From JAAYHV01 sp964400515 (lineage in GTDB: Bacteria; Bacillota; Clostridia; Peptostreptococcales; Anaerovoracaceae), in NCBI GenBank assembly GCA_964400515.1, contig CAYNTJ010000002.1, forward strand, positions 186,001 through 250,000: a DNA stretch of 64,000 bases, read 5' to 3'. The notes beneath the pieces are model-generated. The model was not told the origin of the DNA. It made no database searches and saw only the letters and a list, made by a program, of their open reading frames with translations. The translations under genes were made by a program, and so were the position numbers. This document shows positions 35,107 through 42,974 of this stretch, in pieces (position 1 is the stretch's first letter; every line of letters starts with the position of its first letter).

Positions 35107-36906
35107 CTAAAACATCATCGCTTTTATATATTTTTCCTGAAATTCACTTAACGCAGACAGCTCAATATGTTTGATTTCTCTTGCTATTTTAATCGTCTCC
35201 ATCATAGCATCCTTTGAAAGTAATGCCATGGAAGTACCTATACCTGCGGAATTTCCTATACTAATAATTTTATCCCTTTTTATATCAGGTATCAATCCCA
35301 AATTTATGGCATTTTCCACATCGATATAGTTTCCGAAAGCCCCGGCGATACTGATTTCTTTCAAATCATCCTTATGGATTTTTGCCTCTGACATCATGGT
35401 TTCCATACCCGCGGCTATGGCCGCCTTAGCCAGCTGTACTTCCCTTACATCCTTTTGAGTTACCTTAACTATTCCTCCGCCTTCATCCATAAACAGTATA
35501 AAGCTGTATCCCTTTTCTTCTTTCACTATTCTGTCGATTAAAGGTTTTTCAACTCCCATTCTTTCCAGCTTACTTGTGCCGTTTATTTTACCGGTTTTAT
35601 CAATTATCTGCCATTTTATCATTTGACCTATGGCATCAATTATACCAGAACCACATATCCCTACAGGTTTACCGTTTCCTATGGTTTTAATCTCCACTCC
35701 GTCTTCCGATAGCACAACCTTTTCTATGGCACCTTCGGCAGCTCTCATGCCCATAGTGATGGAGCTTCCTTCAAAAGCAGGTCCTGCCGCAGTGGAACAA
35801 GTAAAGGCACAATCCTTTCCTGCCAATACTATCTCACCGTTAGTTCCTATATCTATGAAAAGATGCCCCTTATCTCTATCCATAAGATCTGTTGTCAATA
35901 TACCTGCCGTAATATCAGAGCCCACATGACCGGCAATGTTAGGCAATAACTCTACTGTAGCCTTATCATTGATATTTATACCTATTTCCTTGGCATTTGA
36001 AACCTGATATTCACAAAAAACAGGAGTAAAAGGTGATACCGCTAATCCCTTAGTTTCCACATCCCATAAAAAATGACTCATGGTGGTATTACCGCATGCC
36101 ACTAATTTATATATGTTATTTGGATTGATTTTATTGTTTATTTCAAAATTATCAATTATTTCGTTTATTTTATTGATTATTGATTTGTGTAAAAGATGCT
36201 TTTCTATCTCTTCGTTATTTTTATTAATTCTGGATATTACATCAGCTCCATATACGCCTTGAGGATTTGTAACTGCCTTTATTTCAACCAATTCTTTTTT
36301 GAATAGATTCCATAGCATAAACACAACTGTTGTCGTACCTATGTCTATTGCTAAGCCGTAATTACAGCTTTCCTTATCCCCTTCTTCAACATCAATCACA
36401 TAATCGTCCATATATGTGAAGGTCATTTCCTTGCCCTCTGAAGCATTTTTTAATACTTCTCTGTCAATAACTAATTTATCATTGCCCAGGCCTTCTTTAA
36501 TTTTGTTTTCTATGCTCTTCTGATTATGTAATGTTGATTTTTCTATACTAATACACTTCTTATGCACATTTAATCCGAATCGGAAATCCTCGGGAAGCTT
36601 CAGTAACCTTTCCTTTCTGGATGTAATTGTATTGGTTTCCGGCACAAGAACAATTGTATCACTCATAGCCTTGGTGCAACAAGCCAACCTATAATTGTTT
36701 TCATATTCATATTCCGAAAGAGCAACTCCATGTTTTTTAATAACATCAACCTCTCCCGAAAGGATCTTTACCTTACATTTCCCACAGGTACCCGCTCCTG
36801 CACAGTTTCCGTCTATATTAACTCCCAGTCTAAAAGCCACATCCAGCAGACTTTCCTCATCCCCTGCTATACCTGTTATGTTATCCGGCATAAAAGTTAT
36901 TTTCAT
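35107..36906 (-). CDS. Reductive activator of corrinoid proteins (RACo/RamA type)
   Basis: ATP-dependent activator that reduces Co(II) corrinoid proteins back to active Co(I). The 599-residue protein starts with a 2Fe-2S ferredoxin domain with cysteines in GNCAGAGTCGKCK and a later CC pair (about 34-77). A linker and the ASKHA-type ATPase region follow, with IDIGTTTVVFML near 190, CGNTTMSHFLW near 275 and FIDIGTNGEIV near 345 (DUF4445 region). Archaeal RamA instead has C-terminal 4Fe-4S clusters, so this is the bacterial form. It probably serves MttC and the second corrinoid protein. Stop is UAG. Confidence 0.92.
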   Translation of the reverse strand: MKITFMPDNITGIAGDEESLLDVAFRLGVNIDGNCAGAGTCGKCKVKILSGEVDVIKKHGVALSEYEYENNYRLACCTKAMSDTIVLVPETNTITSRKERLLKLPEDFRFGLNVHKKCISIEKSTLHNQKSIENKIKEGLGNDKLVIDREVLKNASEGKEMTFTYMDDYVIDVEEGDKESCNYGLAIDIGTTTVVFMLWNLFKKELVEIKAVTNPQGVYGADVISRINKNNEEIEKHLLHKSIINKINEIIDNFEINNKINPNNIYKLVACGNTTMSHFLWDVETKGLAVSPFTPVFCEYQVSNAKEIGININDKATVELLPNIAGHVGSDITAGILTTDLMDRDKGHLFIDIGTNGEIVLAGKDCAFTCSTAAGPAFEGSSITMGMRAAEGAIEKVVLSEDGVEIKTIGNGKPVGICGSGIIDAIGQMIKWQIIDKTGKINGTSKLERMGVEKPLIDRIVKEEKGYSFILFMDEGGGIVKVTQKDVREVQLAKAAIAAGMETMMSEAKIHKDDLKEISIAGAFGNYIDVENAINLGLIPDIKRDKIISIGNSAGIGTSMALLSKDAMMETIKIAREIKHIELSALSEFQEKYIKAMMF

Positions 36907-36917
36907 AATTACCTCCG

Positions 36918-37616
36918 TTATCTCCTAGGATTGATTTTGCAAAATCTGCAGCCCTGCTGATTACCCACGCAATCACTGCACTCCACAGGAAATTCTATAT
37001 CATCATTTAACAGTAAATAGATGTCAACACATGATTTTTGCGGAATCATCAAACCACTTTCCTTAACCTTCACACCTATCCTATCAAAATCTATTACATT
37101 CTTAATTTTAGTTGTATCCAAAACCTTCATTCCATAGTAACCAGGACCTAAGGTTTTAGATATCCTGTATCCACTTCCATCGGGATACTTACTTTTAATA
37201 TCTTCGTTTATAATATCCTTAACCTTTTCGGAAGCCACATCAACAAATACGGTCCCCCAATTATCGGCATATAGGAAATTCATTATCTCTTCCTCGCTGG
37301 CAAACCAGCATTCCCCCACGGTAATCAATGAAAAATATACCGCCTCCACTTTATCGTCAGGTATTTGAGAAAAAAAATTACACTCAAGGACTGTGTCATT
37401 AATATGGATTTTATTATTTTTATAACAGCTACCATCGTAATCAGATATAAGTACCTTTATGTCTATTGAATGAATTCCTTCCTCCAATACCTTTTCAGCC
37501 CTTTCCATCATCCTTTGATGCTTGCTTCTGTCAAGATCAAAACCACACAGTTTAATAAAATCTTTTCTGACTTCCTCTAATATTTGATTTTTGTCTATGT
37601 TTATAACTCTTTCCAC
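36918..37616 (-). CDS. Methionine-synthase activation domain-like protein
   Basis: A 232-residue protein resembling the B12-dependent methionine synthase reactivation domain, which binds SAM and helps re-methylate inactive cobalamin. The core motif YRISKTLGPGYYGM near residue 150 corresponds to that fold. Its last 25 residues form a Cys cluster (CSDCVGNQQGCRFCK) that could hold an iron-sulfur or zinc site. It starts at GTG (37616) after AGAGG and sits 11 bases ahead of the RACo gene. I infer that the two act together on spent corrinoid proteins. Confidence 0.78.
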   Translation of the reverse strand: MERVINIDKNQILEEVRKDFIKLCGFDLDRSKHQRMMERAEKVLEEGIHSIDIKVLISDYDGSCYKNNKIHINDTVLECNFFSQIPDDKVEAVYFSLITVGECWFASEEEIMNFLYADNWGTVFVDVASEKVKDIINEDIKSKYPDGSGYRISKTLGPGYYGMKVLDTTKIKNVIDFDRIGVKVKESGLMIPQKSCVDIYLLLNDDIEFPVECSDCVGNQQGCRFCKINPRR

Positions 37617-37633
37617 TTTAACCTCTAATTATA

Positions 37634-37667
37634 TGATATTAAGGTGGCATATAGCCACCTTATATCA
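37634..37667. repeat. Long intercistronic hairpin
   Basis: AAGGTGGC and GCCACCTT, extended by TGATAT/ATATCA with one bulged T, give a stem of about 14 bp between the MtbA-like gene and the activation-domain gene. There is no T tract on the minus strand, so it looks like an mRNA processing or stability element rather than a full terminator. Confidence 0.6.
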
Positions 37668-37683
37668 TTTATATTATAATATT

Positions 37684-39042
37684 CTATTTAACGTAGGATT
37701 TAACAGTTTCAATCAACTCTTCGCTGGAAGGTATGATTGAAATAAATCTTTGCTCTCCGTTAATGCACATACAAGGTAGGTTTTCTATTCCCATTTTTCT
37801 TGTTCTTGCAATATCATCTTTTTGATTATATTTATATATTCTGTAATCGGCAAAATCTTTTAATTTTTCGTCATAAATATCCAATACCGATGCCTGCATA
37901 TATGTACATGCAGCACATTGCTCCGGATCGATTAAGAACAATTCTATAAGAACCTTATCAAGATTCTCATAATCCGGGATTTCAATATCAGTATCATCAA
38001 TTACAGTTTCATAATTCTTAATCATTTCTCTTGTGGAATCCGGATGTTTAACTGCCTGAGCACATGCCACGGTATTTTCTATAGGAGTGTCATAAGGCAT
38101 ATCGCATCCCGGACTTACAATAAAGTTCTTTTTATTATTAACAGAATCAATTAAATCTATAACTGCTTTCATGTTGTCTTCTTGATTTCCAAATAGCATT
38201 GTAGTAGTAAGCGGAATATTTCCACCTATTGTTACATTGTATTTGTCTGTAACCTCTTTAGCTACCGCCAGGTTTACATTCTCATCAATTGAAATGCTGT
38301 CCGGTTCAGTTTGGCACATTACCTCTATCTGTTTTGTAGCATTACCGCATACAAAGAAGGAAGAGTAAACATTTCTTGCTCTGCAATAATCAAATACCGC
38401 TTTGAATCCATCAGATAACATCTTTTCAATATGTTTAGGTGATATCTGGGAAACAAGGGGATCAACCACTGCGATAACATCCATACCGGCATCTATATAC
38501 ATCTTACTCATTGCAATTGATATCTGAGCACAGTAGTCCACCAATTCCTTAACATATTTGGAATCAGTAACCATATCCATAAATATATCACTGCCTCTTA
38601 AATGTGAAGCCAATGTAAATGGTCCACAAATTAGTCCATATAAAGCCACATCATCACCTATCTCAGCTTTGATTCTTCTCATAGCCGATAGAATCATAGG
38701 CAGTCTGCCGGATTCTTCAGTAGGTATTTTGCACATACATGGTATTCTTTTTTCATCGGAAAGCGGATGAGATTTTACTGAAGGCGGATTATCCTTAGCC
38801 CACATAAGTTCACATCCAAGTATTTCAGCTTCCACTTGCAAATCGAATATAATTGGTAAGCCATCAGGTGAATAAACCTTATTTGCTTCTAATATAGATT
38901 CTACCAATTTATCCTCATCCCTTAGGACTTCTTCCGCTGTGTAACCCTTAAGTTTTCCCACATGTACTCCGGAAAAAGGCACCCAAGGTATATCGTTAGT
39001 TTCTTCATGTCTTAACGTTTTAAATATTAATTCCTTACCCAT
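37684..39042 (-). CDS. UroD-type corrinoid methyltransferase (MtbA/MtaA-like) fused to a thioredoxin-like domain
   Basis: In archaea MtbA moves the methyl group from the corrinoid protein to coenzyme M. The first 340 or so residues are a UroD/MetE-type barrel ending in SPGCDMPYDTPIENT, where the zinc cysteine is expected. The usual His-x-Cys zinc motif reads FVCGN, so the histidine is Phe. Residues about 350-452 form an added thioredoxin-like domain with CAACTYM and LPCMCINGE. The final acceptor is unlikely to be coenzyme M in a bacterium. Tetrahydrofolate is an inference. The ATG at 39042 follows GGAGG. The stop is UAG, with UAA five codons later. Confidence 0.82.
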   Translation of the reverse strand: MGKELIFKTLRHEETNDIPWVPFSGVHVGKLKGYTAEEVLRDEDKLVESILEANKVYSPDGLPIIFDLQVEAEILGCELMWAKDNPPSVKSHPLSDEKRIPCMCKIPTEESGRLPMILSAMRRIKAEIGDDVALYGLICGPFTLASHLRGSDIFMDMVTDSKYVKELVDYCAQISIAMSKMYIDAGMDVIAVVDPLVSQISPKHIEKMLSDGFKAVFDYCRARNVYSSFFVCGNATKQIEVMCQTEPDSISIDENVNLAVAKEVTDKYNVTIGGNIPLTTTMLFGNQEDNMKAVIDLIDSVNNKKNFIVSPGCDMPYDTPIENTVACAQAVKHPDSTREMIKNYETVIDDTDIEIPDYENLDKVLIELFLIDPEQCAACTYMQASVLDIYDEKLKDFADYRIYKYNQKDDIARTRKMGIENLPCMCINGEQRFISIIPSSEELIETVKSYVK

Positions 39043-39119
39043 TCTTACCTCCAAATAAACGATTATTCGTTGAAATTTTTATGCTAAAATGTCTACCGGT
39101 ATGCTCCAATGAGTATTGA

Positions 39120-39800
39120 TTATTTTTCACAATCACTCTTCTTTAAGTTCATTAGTTCATTGGCTACCCTAACAGCTTCAACAGCATCTTCACTGTATCC
39201 GTCAGCACCGATTCTTTTAGCCCATCGTTTAGTACATGGTGCTCCTCCTACCATTGTAATAAACTTATCTGTAAGATCATTCTCTTCTAATAGTTTTATT
39301 AGTTTTTTTTGTTCCACCATGGTGGAAGTCAAAAGTGCACTTGTTCCTATTATATCCACGTCATATTCAATGGCTTTTTGCACTATTACACTAGCCTGAA
39401 CCTCACACCCCAAATCTATAACCTCATAACCTGCAGATTTCAAAGTCGAAGCCACGATACCTTTACCAATATCATGTACATCTCCTTCGACGGTTGCTAA
39501 CAATATTTTACCCTTTTTTATTAGCTTTCTTGCATTTCCGTCATCTTTTATCATGGACAATATTTTGTCCGTTACATTGCGCATAACTTCAGCCGCATAT
39601 ATAAGCTCCGGCAATGATAATGAACCATCATCAAACATCTCTCCGATTTCTTCATTACCATCACCAAAGCCGTAAAGTAGCAAATCGAGTAGGTCGATCT
39701 CTTCATTTTCCTGAGCTTCTAAAATTATACTCATAGCCTTGCTTTCATCTGCCTCTATGATACTGTCCCTAGCTTTTTCATATAATCTTTGTTTCTTCAA
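39120..39800 (-). CDS. Methylamine corrinoid protein (MtbC/MttC type)
   Basis: Cobalamin carrier of 226 residues. The N-terminal helical cap (about 1-95) precedes a Rossmann B12-binding domain with the lower-ligand motif DVHDIGKG near 107, GTSALLTSTM near 152, and GGAP near 187. The fold and length match MtbC, MttC and MtmC. It starts with TTG at 39800 after GGAGG. It is separate from mttC near mttB, so this copy may pair with MtbB or with the MtbA-like protein. Confidence 0.9.
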   Translation of the reverse strand: MKKQRLYEKARDSIIEADESKAMSIILEAQENEEIDLLDLLLYGFGDGNEEIGEMFDDGSLSLPELIYAAEVMRNVTDKILSMIKDDGNARKLIKKGKILLATVEGDVHDIGKGIVASTLKSAGYEVIDLGCEVQASVIVQKAIEYDVDIIGTSALLTSTMVEQKKLIKLLEENDLTDKFITMVGGAPCTKRWAKRIGADGYSEDAVEAVRVANELMNLKKSDCEK

Positions 39801-39890
39801 AACGAACCTCCATATTACTTAAAGATATTAATCTTGTGTTAGATAATCATACACCTATATTACCATTAAATAATACGATATGCTACAATT

Positions 39891-39920
39891 TTCATAAATA
39901 ATAGTATTAATATTTATGAA
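39891..39920. repeat. Perfect 10 bp inverted repeat
   Basis: TTCATAAATA and TATTTATGAA flank a 10-base spacer just after the NhaC-type gene and before the second corrinoid protein gene. It could be an operator or a weak terminator. I see nothing else in the 129-base gap. Confidence 0.5.
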
Positions 39921-39929
39921 TAAATCGGA

Positions 39930-41363
39930 TTATCCAATCATTTCTTCTCTGTCTATTTCTCTCTTCTTAAGAATAGCTTGATATTCTTCTTCTGTCATTT
40001 TTTCCATTGTGATTCCTGTGAATCCATAGAACAGTGAAACGAACGGATTGATTAAGTTAAGGAATGCATAAGGTAAATAAGCTAATGTTGCAACTCCCAA
40101 TGTAGTTGACATATATGCTCCGCATGTAGTCCAAGGAACTAAAGCTGAAGTAATTGTACCTGCATCTTCTAAACATCTTGATAAGTTCTTATTCTTTAAT
40201 CTTCTGTCTTCGAATTCTTCCTTGAACATTCTACCAGGAAGTACTATAGCTACATATTGGTCTGCACATAAAATGTTGCAAGCTATACAAGTAGATAATG
40301 TAAGTAGTACCAATGAACCTGTTGATTTTGCATATTTTAGCAGTTTTTCACTAACTATCTTAAGCATATCAGTACCTTCCAATACACCGGCTACTACCAT
40401 AGCACATAATACCAATACAGTAGAATAGAACATCTGATTTAGACCACCTCTTGTAAGAAGTGCATCTACAAACTCATTACCTGTTGCTGCATAGTAACCT
40501 TCATACATGTTTAATCCTAATAGGTTACCGAAGTTATCTCCTTGGAAAAGCATAGCGAATATAGCGCCAATCCAAGTACCTGCATAAAGACCTGGCATTG
40601 CAGGAATTTTGAATACTACTAGCAGAATTACGCAAACAGGAGCCAATAATAGTACAGGAGAAATGTAGAAGTTGTCTTTTAATACTGTCATAAGAGTATC
40701 AACAGACTCCATGCTGGCATCTCCGCCACCAAATCTGCTTCCCATAATTGCATATATTACTACCGCAATAATAAATGAAGGAGCAACTGTATAAACCATA
40801 TGTCTTACGTGATCAAATAAGTTAGCACCACCCATAGCAGCAGCTAAGTTAGTTGAATCTGAAAGTGGAGACATTTTATCACCAAAGTATGCACCTGATA
40901 CTATAGCACCTGCTGTCATAGCGTCAGGAATTTGAAGCGCTGAACCGATACCAATAAATGCAATACCCACAGTACCTGCAGTTGTCCAAGAAGATCCTGT
41001 TGAAAGGGATACTATTGAACATATTACACAAACTGCCGGTAGGAAAATGCTTGGGCTTAGTATCATAAGTCCGTAATAAATCATAGCCTGTATTACACCA
41101 CCGGCTATCCAAGTACCGATTAGCATACCTACAGTTAAAAGTATTAACAGAGCTTGCATTGAACTGTCAATGTTTCTCAAAATACCTTTTTCAATATAAG
41201 ACCACTTGTAACCATTTAGTATAGCTATAACTGCTGCAAATGCACCTGATAAAATTAAAGCTGTGTGCATGTAACCTTCTACAACAACAATAGTATACAT
41301 CAATGAAACTATCATAAATGCAATAACTAATAAAATTTGCCATAATGGTATACGTTTACCCAT
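39930..41363 (-). CDS. nhaC: NhaC-family Na+/H+ antiporter-like transporter
   Basis: Polytopic membrane protein of about 477 residues with 11-13 hydrophobic segments. Family-typical stretches are SGAYFGDKMSPLSDSTNLAA near residue 160 and the later LVPWTTCGAYM. The ATG at 41363 follows a perfect AGGAGG. It stands between mtbB and the second corrinoid gene, where archaeal clusters carry methylamine permeases. It may therefore import methylamines or handle sodium for the pathway. That is inferred from position only. Confidence 0.87.
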   Translation of the reverse strand: MGKRIPLWQILLVIAFMIVSLMYTIVVVEGYMHTALILSGAFAAVIAILNGYKWSYIEKGILRNIDSSMQALLILLTVGMLIGTWIAGGVIQAMIYYGLMILSPSIFLPAVCVICSIVSLSTGSSWTTAGTVGIAFIGIGSALQIPDAMTAGAIVSGAYFGDKMSPLSDSTNLAAAMGGANLFDHVRHMVYTVAPSFIIAVVIYAIMGSRFGGGDASMESVDTLMTVLKDNFYISPVLLLAPVCVILLVVFKIPAMPGLYAGTWIGAIFAMLFQGDNFGNLLGLNMYEGYYAATGNEFVDALLTRGGLNQMFYSTVLVLCAMVVAGVLEGTDMLKIVSEKLLKYAKSTGSLVLLTLSTCIACNILCADQYVAIVLPGRMFKEEFEDRRLKNKNLSRCLEDAGTITSALVPWTTCGAYMSTTLGVATLAYLPYAFLNLINPFVSLFYGFTGITMEKMTEEEYQAILKKREIDREEMIG

Positions 41364-41443
41364 AATGTACCTCCTAAATAATAATCTAATAACACCGAAA
41401 ATTGCATTTATTACTCGCACTTCTATTGATTTTCTTTGTGATA

Positions 41444-41471
41444 ATTATACGAATAATCTCTTAAGTAATAA
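41444..41471 (-). promoter_or_regulatory. Possible promoter for the NhaC transporter and downstream genes
   Basis: On the minus strand TTATTA and TATAAT are 16 bases apart, downstream of the hairpin that follows mtbB. This would let the lower part of the cluster be transcribed separately from mttCB-mtbB. Confidence 0.4.
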
Positions 41472-41505
41472 CTTATTATCTGAAAAAAATCCAAATATCT
41501 ATTAA

Positions 41506-41532
41506 AGCGGCCCTACCCCTTGCAGAGCCGCT
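41506..41532 (-). terminator. Hairpin after mtbB
   Basis: AGCGGC and GCCGCT pair across a 15-base loop region 14 bases after the mtbB stop. A run of seven T residues comes about 17 bases later. It may be a partial terminator or attenuator. Confidence 0.55.
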
Positions 41533-41545
41533 ATTATAGAAAACC

Positions 41546-42949
41546 TTATTTTAAACCGGCTCTTTCTTTGAATTTTTCAACAGAGTTAATTTTGATATCT
41601 AAGATTTCAGCGATCTTGAATTTTGCTTCCATGCCCATATTGGATTCCGCACATGGCTCTACATGTGGTAAACCAAGGCCTAATTCTTCACGCACCTCAG
41701 ACATTGTTACAACATCAACAAGCTCTTCCAGCGTTACGCCAAGTTTTTCCGCTACATAAGCTTTTGCTTCGTTGATTTTCATTTTTTTATCCAGTTGCAT
41801 ACGCATTACCATATCACCGGCCGTCCTAGTACCGGTCATGCATGCTGCTAAAGCATGAGTAGCTTCTGCTCCTAGAGGATCTCCTACGCCTATCTACAAT
41901 CCGTCAACCTTACCTACTTCGATAAGTGCTTTATCCGCTCTGGAGCACACATCAGCAGGAAGGTTTTCAACCATTGGAATTCCGCAAACTCCCATACCGG
42001 CATTGGCATGAACCGGGATTTCAGCCACATCTGTACATGCTTTTACGAATGTACAAACTCTGGCAATATTCCAAGGGAATGATTTGTTACAGTTTGTATT
42101 AACTACTACACCGAATATGCTGGCACCGGCTTTTTCCACAAGTTTAACCTGCTTATGAGGATAAATACCTGCAAGTCTTACGCCATCATATTTCAGTTTA
42201 CCGTGCATACCAAGAACGAATTCTCCTGCTGCACCAATTTCAACTTTTAATTCAGGGTTATCCTTAGTGATTTGCTCGCAAGCTTTTAAAGCTACCAAGA
42301 AATCTGCATCACCGGCTGCTCCTGATGTATCAAGCTGAAAACCATCGGCTCCCACATCTGCCATCTGTTTTGCCACAAATGTAATGTCATTTACTGCATG
42401 AATAACAGCATCTTCTTGAGCCTGTAATGCTTCTTTAATCTTACCCTCCGGTAAAAGTACAGCCCAATTGTCCACAGGACCATCCGGTTTTGTATAGAAG
42501 CCTAGGTTAGGCATAGCTCCGTAGAATAAAGGCATTGTAGTCTTCATAAGTGCATGTTTTAAAACTCCTGCCTCTCTCTTCGCGATACCTTTTACAGTCT
42601 TGTAGTTATAATCACTGTTTCCGATATCCACGGAATCAGCTCCTAAAACCCTTTCATGAATCATTGCATTAACGTCTCTGCTGGCAGGGATGCCGCATTT
42701 TGTGTAAGTCTTGTCTGATCCGGAGTCATTGGAAGAAACTACTTGCATGCCAGGCTCAACGCCTACGATGATACCCGGCATCGTTATTATTTCAAATAGT
42801 TTTTCTACTTCCTCGTCTGTTAATGGATCAATCTTACCGCGCAATACTGCATCATCCATACCTTCTTTTAGGTCTGCTCTAATTTCTTCCTCGGTCATAT
42901 AAACCATAGAGCCATCACCCATTCTGGTAAAGTATTTCTGATCTTTCAC
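41546..42949 (-). CDS. mtbB: Dimethylamine methyltransferase MtbB, pyrrolysine-containing
   Basis: Transfers a methyl group from dimethylamine to its corrinoid protein. Reading through an in-frame UAG gives 467 residues, exactly the length I know for Methanosarcina MtbB. The amber codon at 41896-41894 is residue 352, in the context VDGL-Pyl-IGVGDPLG, the place where archaeal MtbB has pyrrolysine. Sequence on both sides is continuous with the family (MHGKLKYDGVRLAGIYPHKQ before, MTGTRTAGDMV after). I chose GTG at 42949 after AGGAAAGGTGG. The upstream start at 43036 lies inside mttB. Confidence 0.95.
41894..41896 (-). other. In-frame UAG read as pyrrolysine in mtbB
   Basis: Amber codon at residue 352. 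The next 18 sense codons run without a break into the downstream reading frame, which keeps the MtbB family sequence. Confidence 0.93.
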
Positions 42950-42974
42950 AATAATGTCCACCTTTCCTAAGTAT

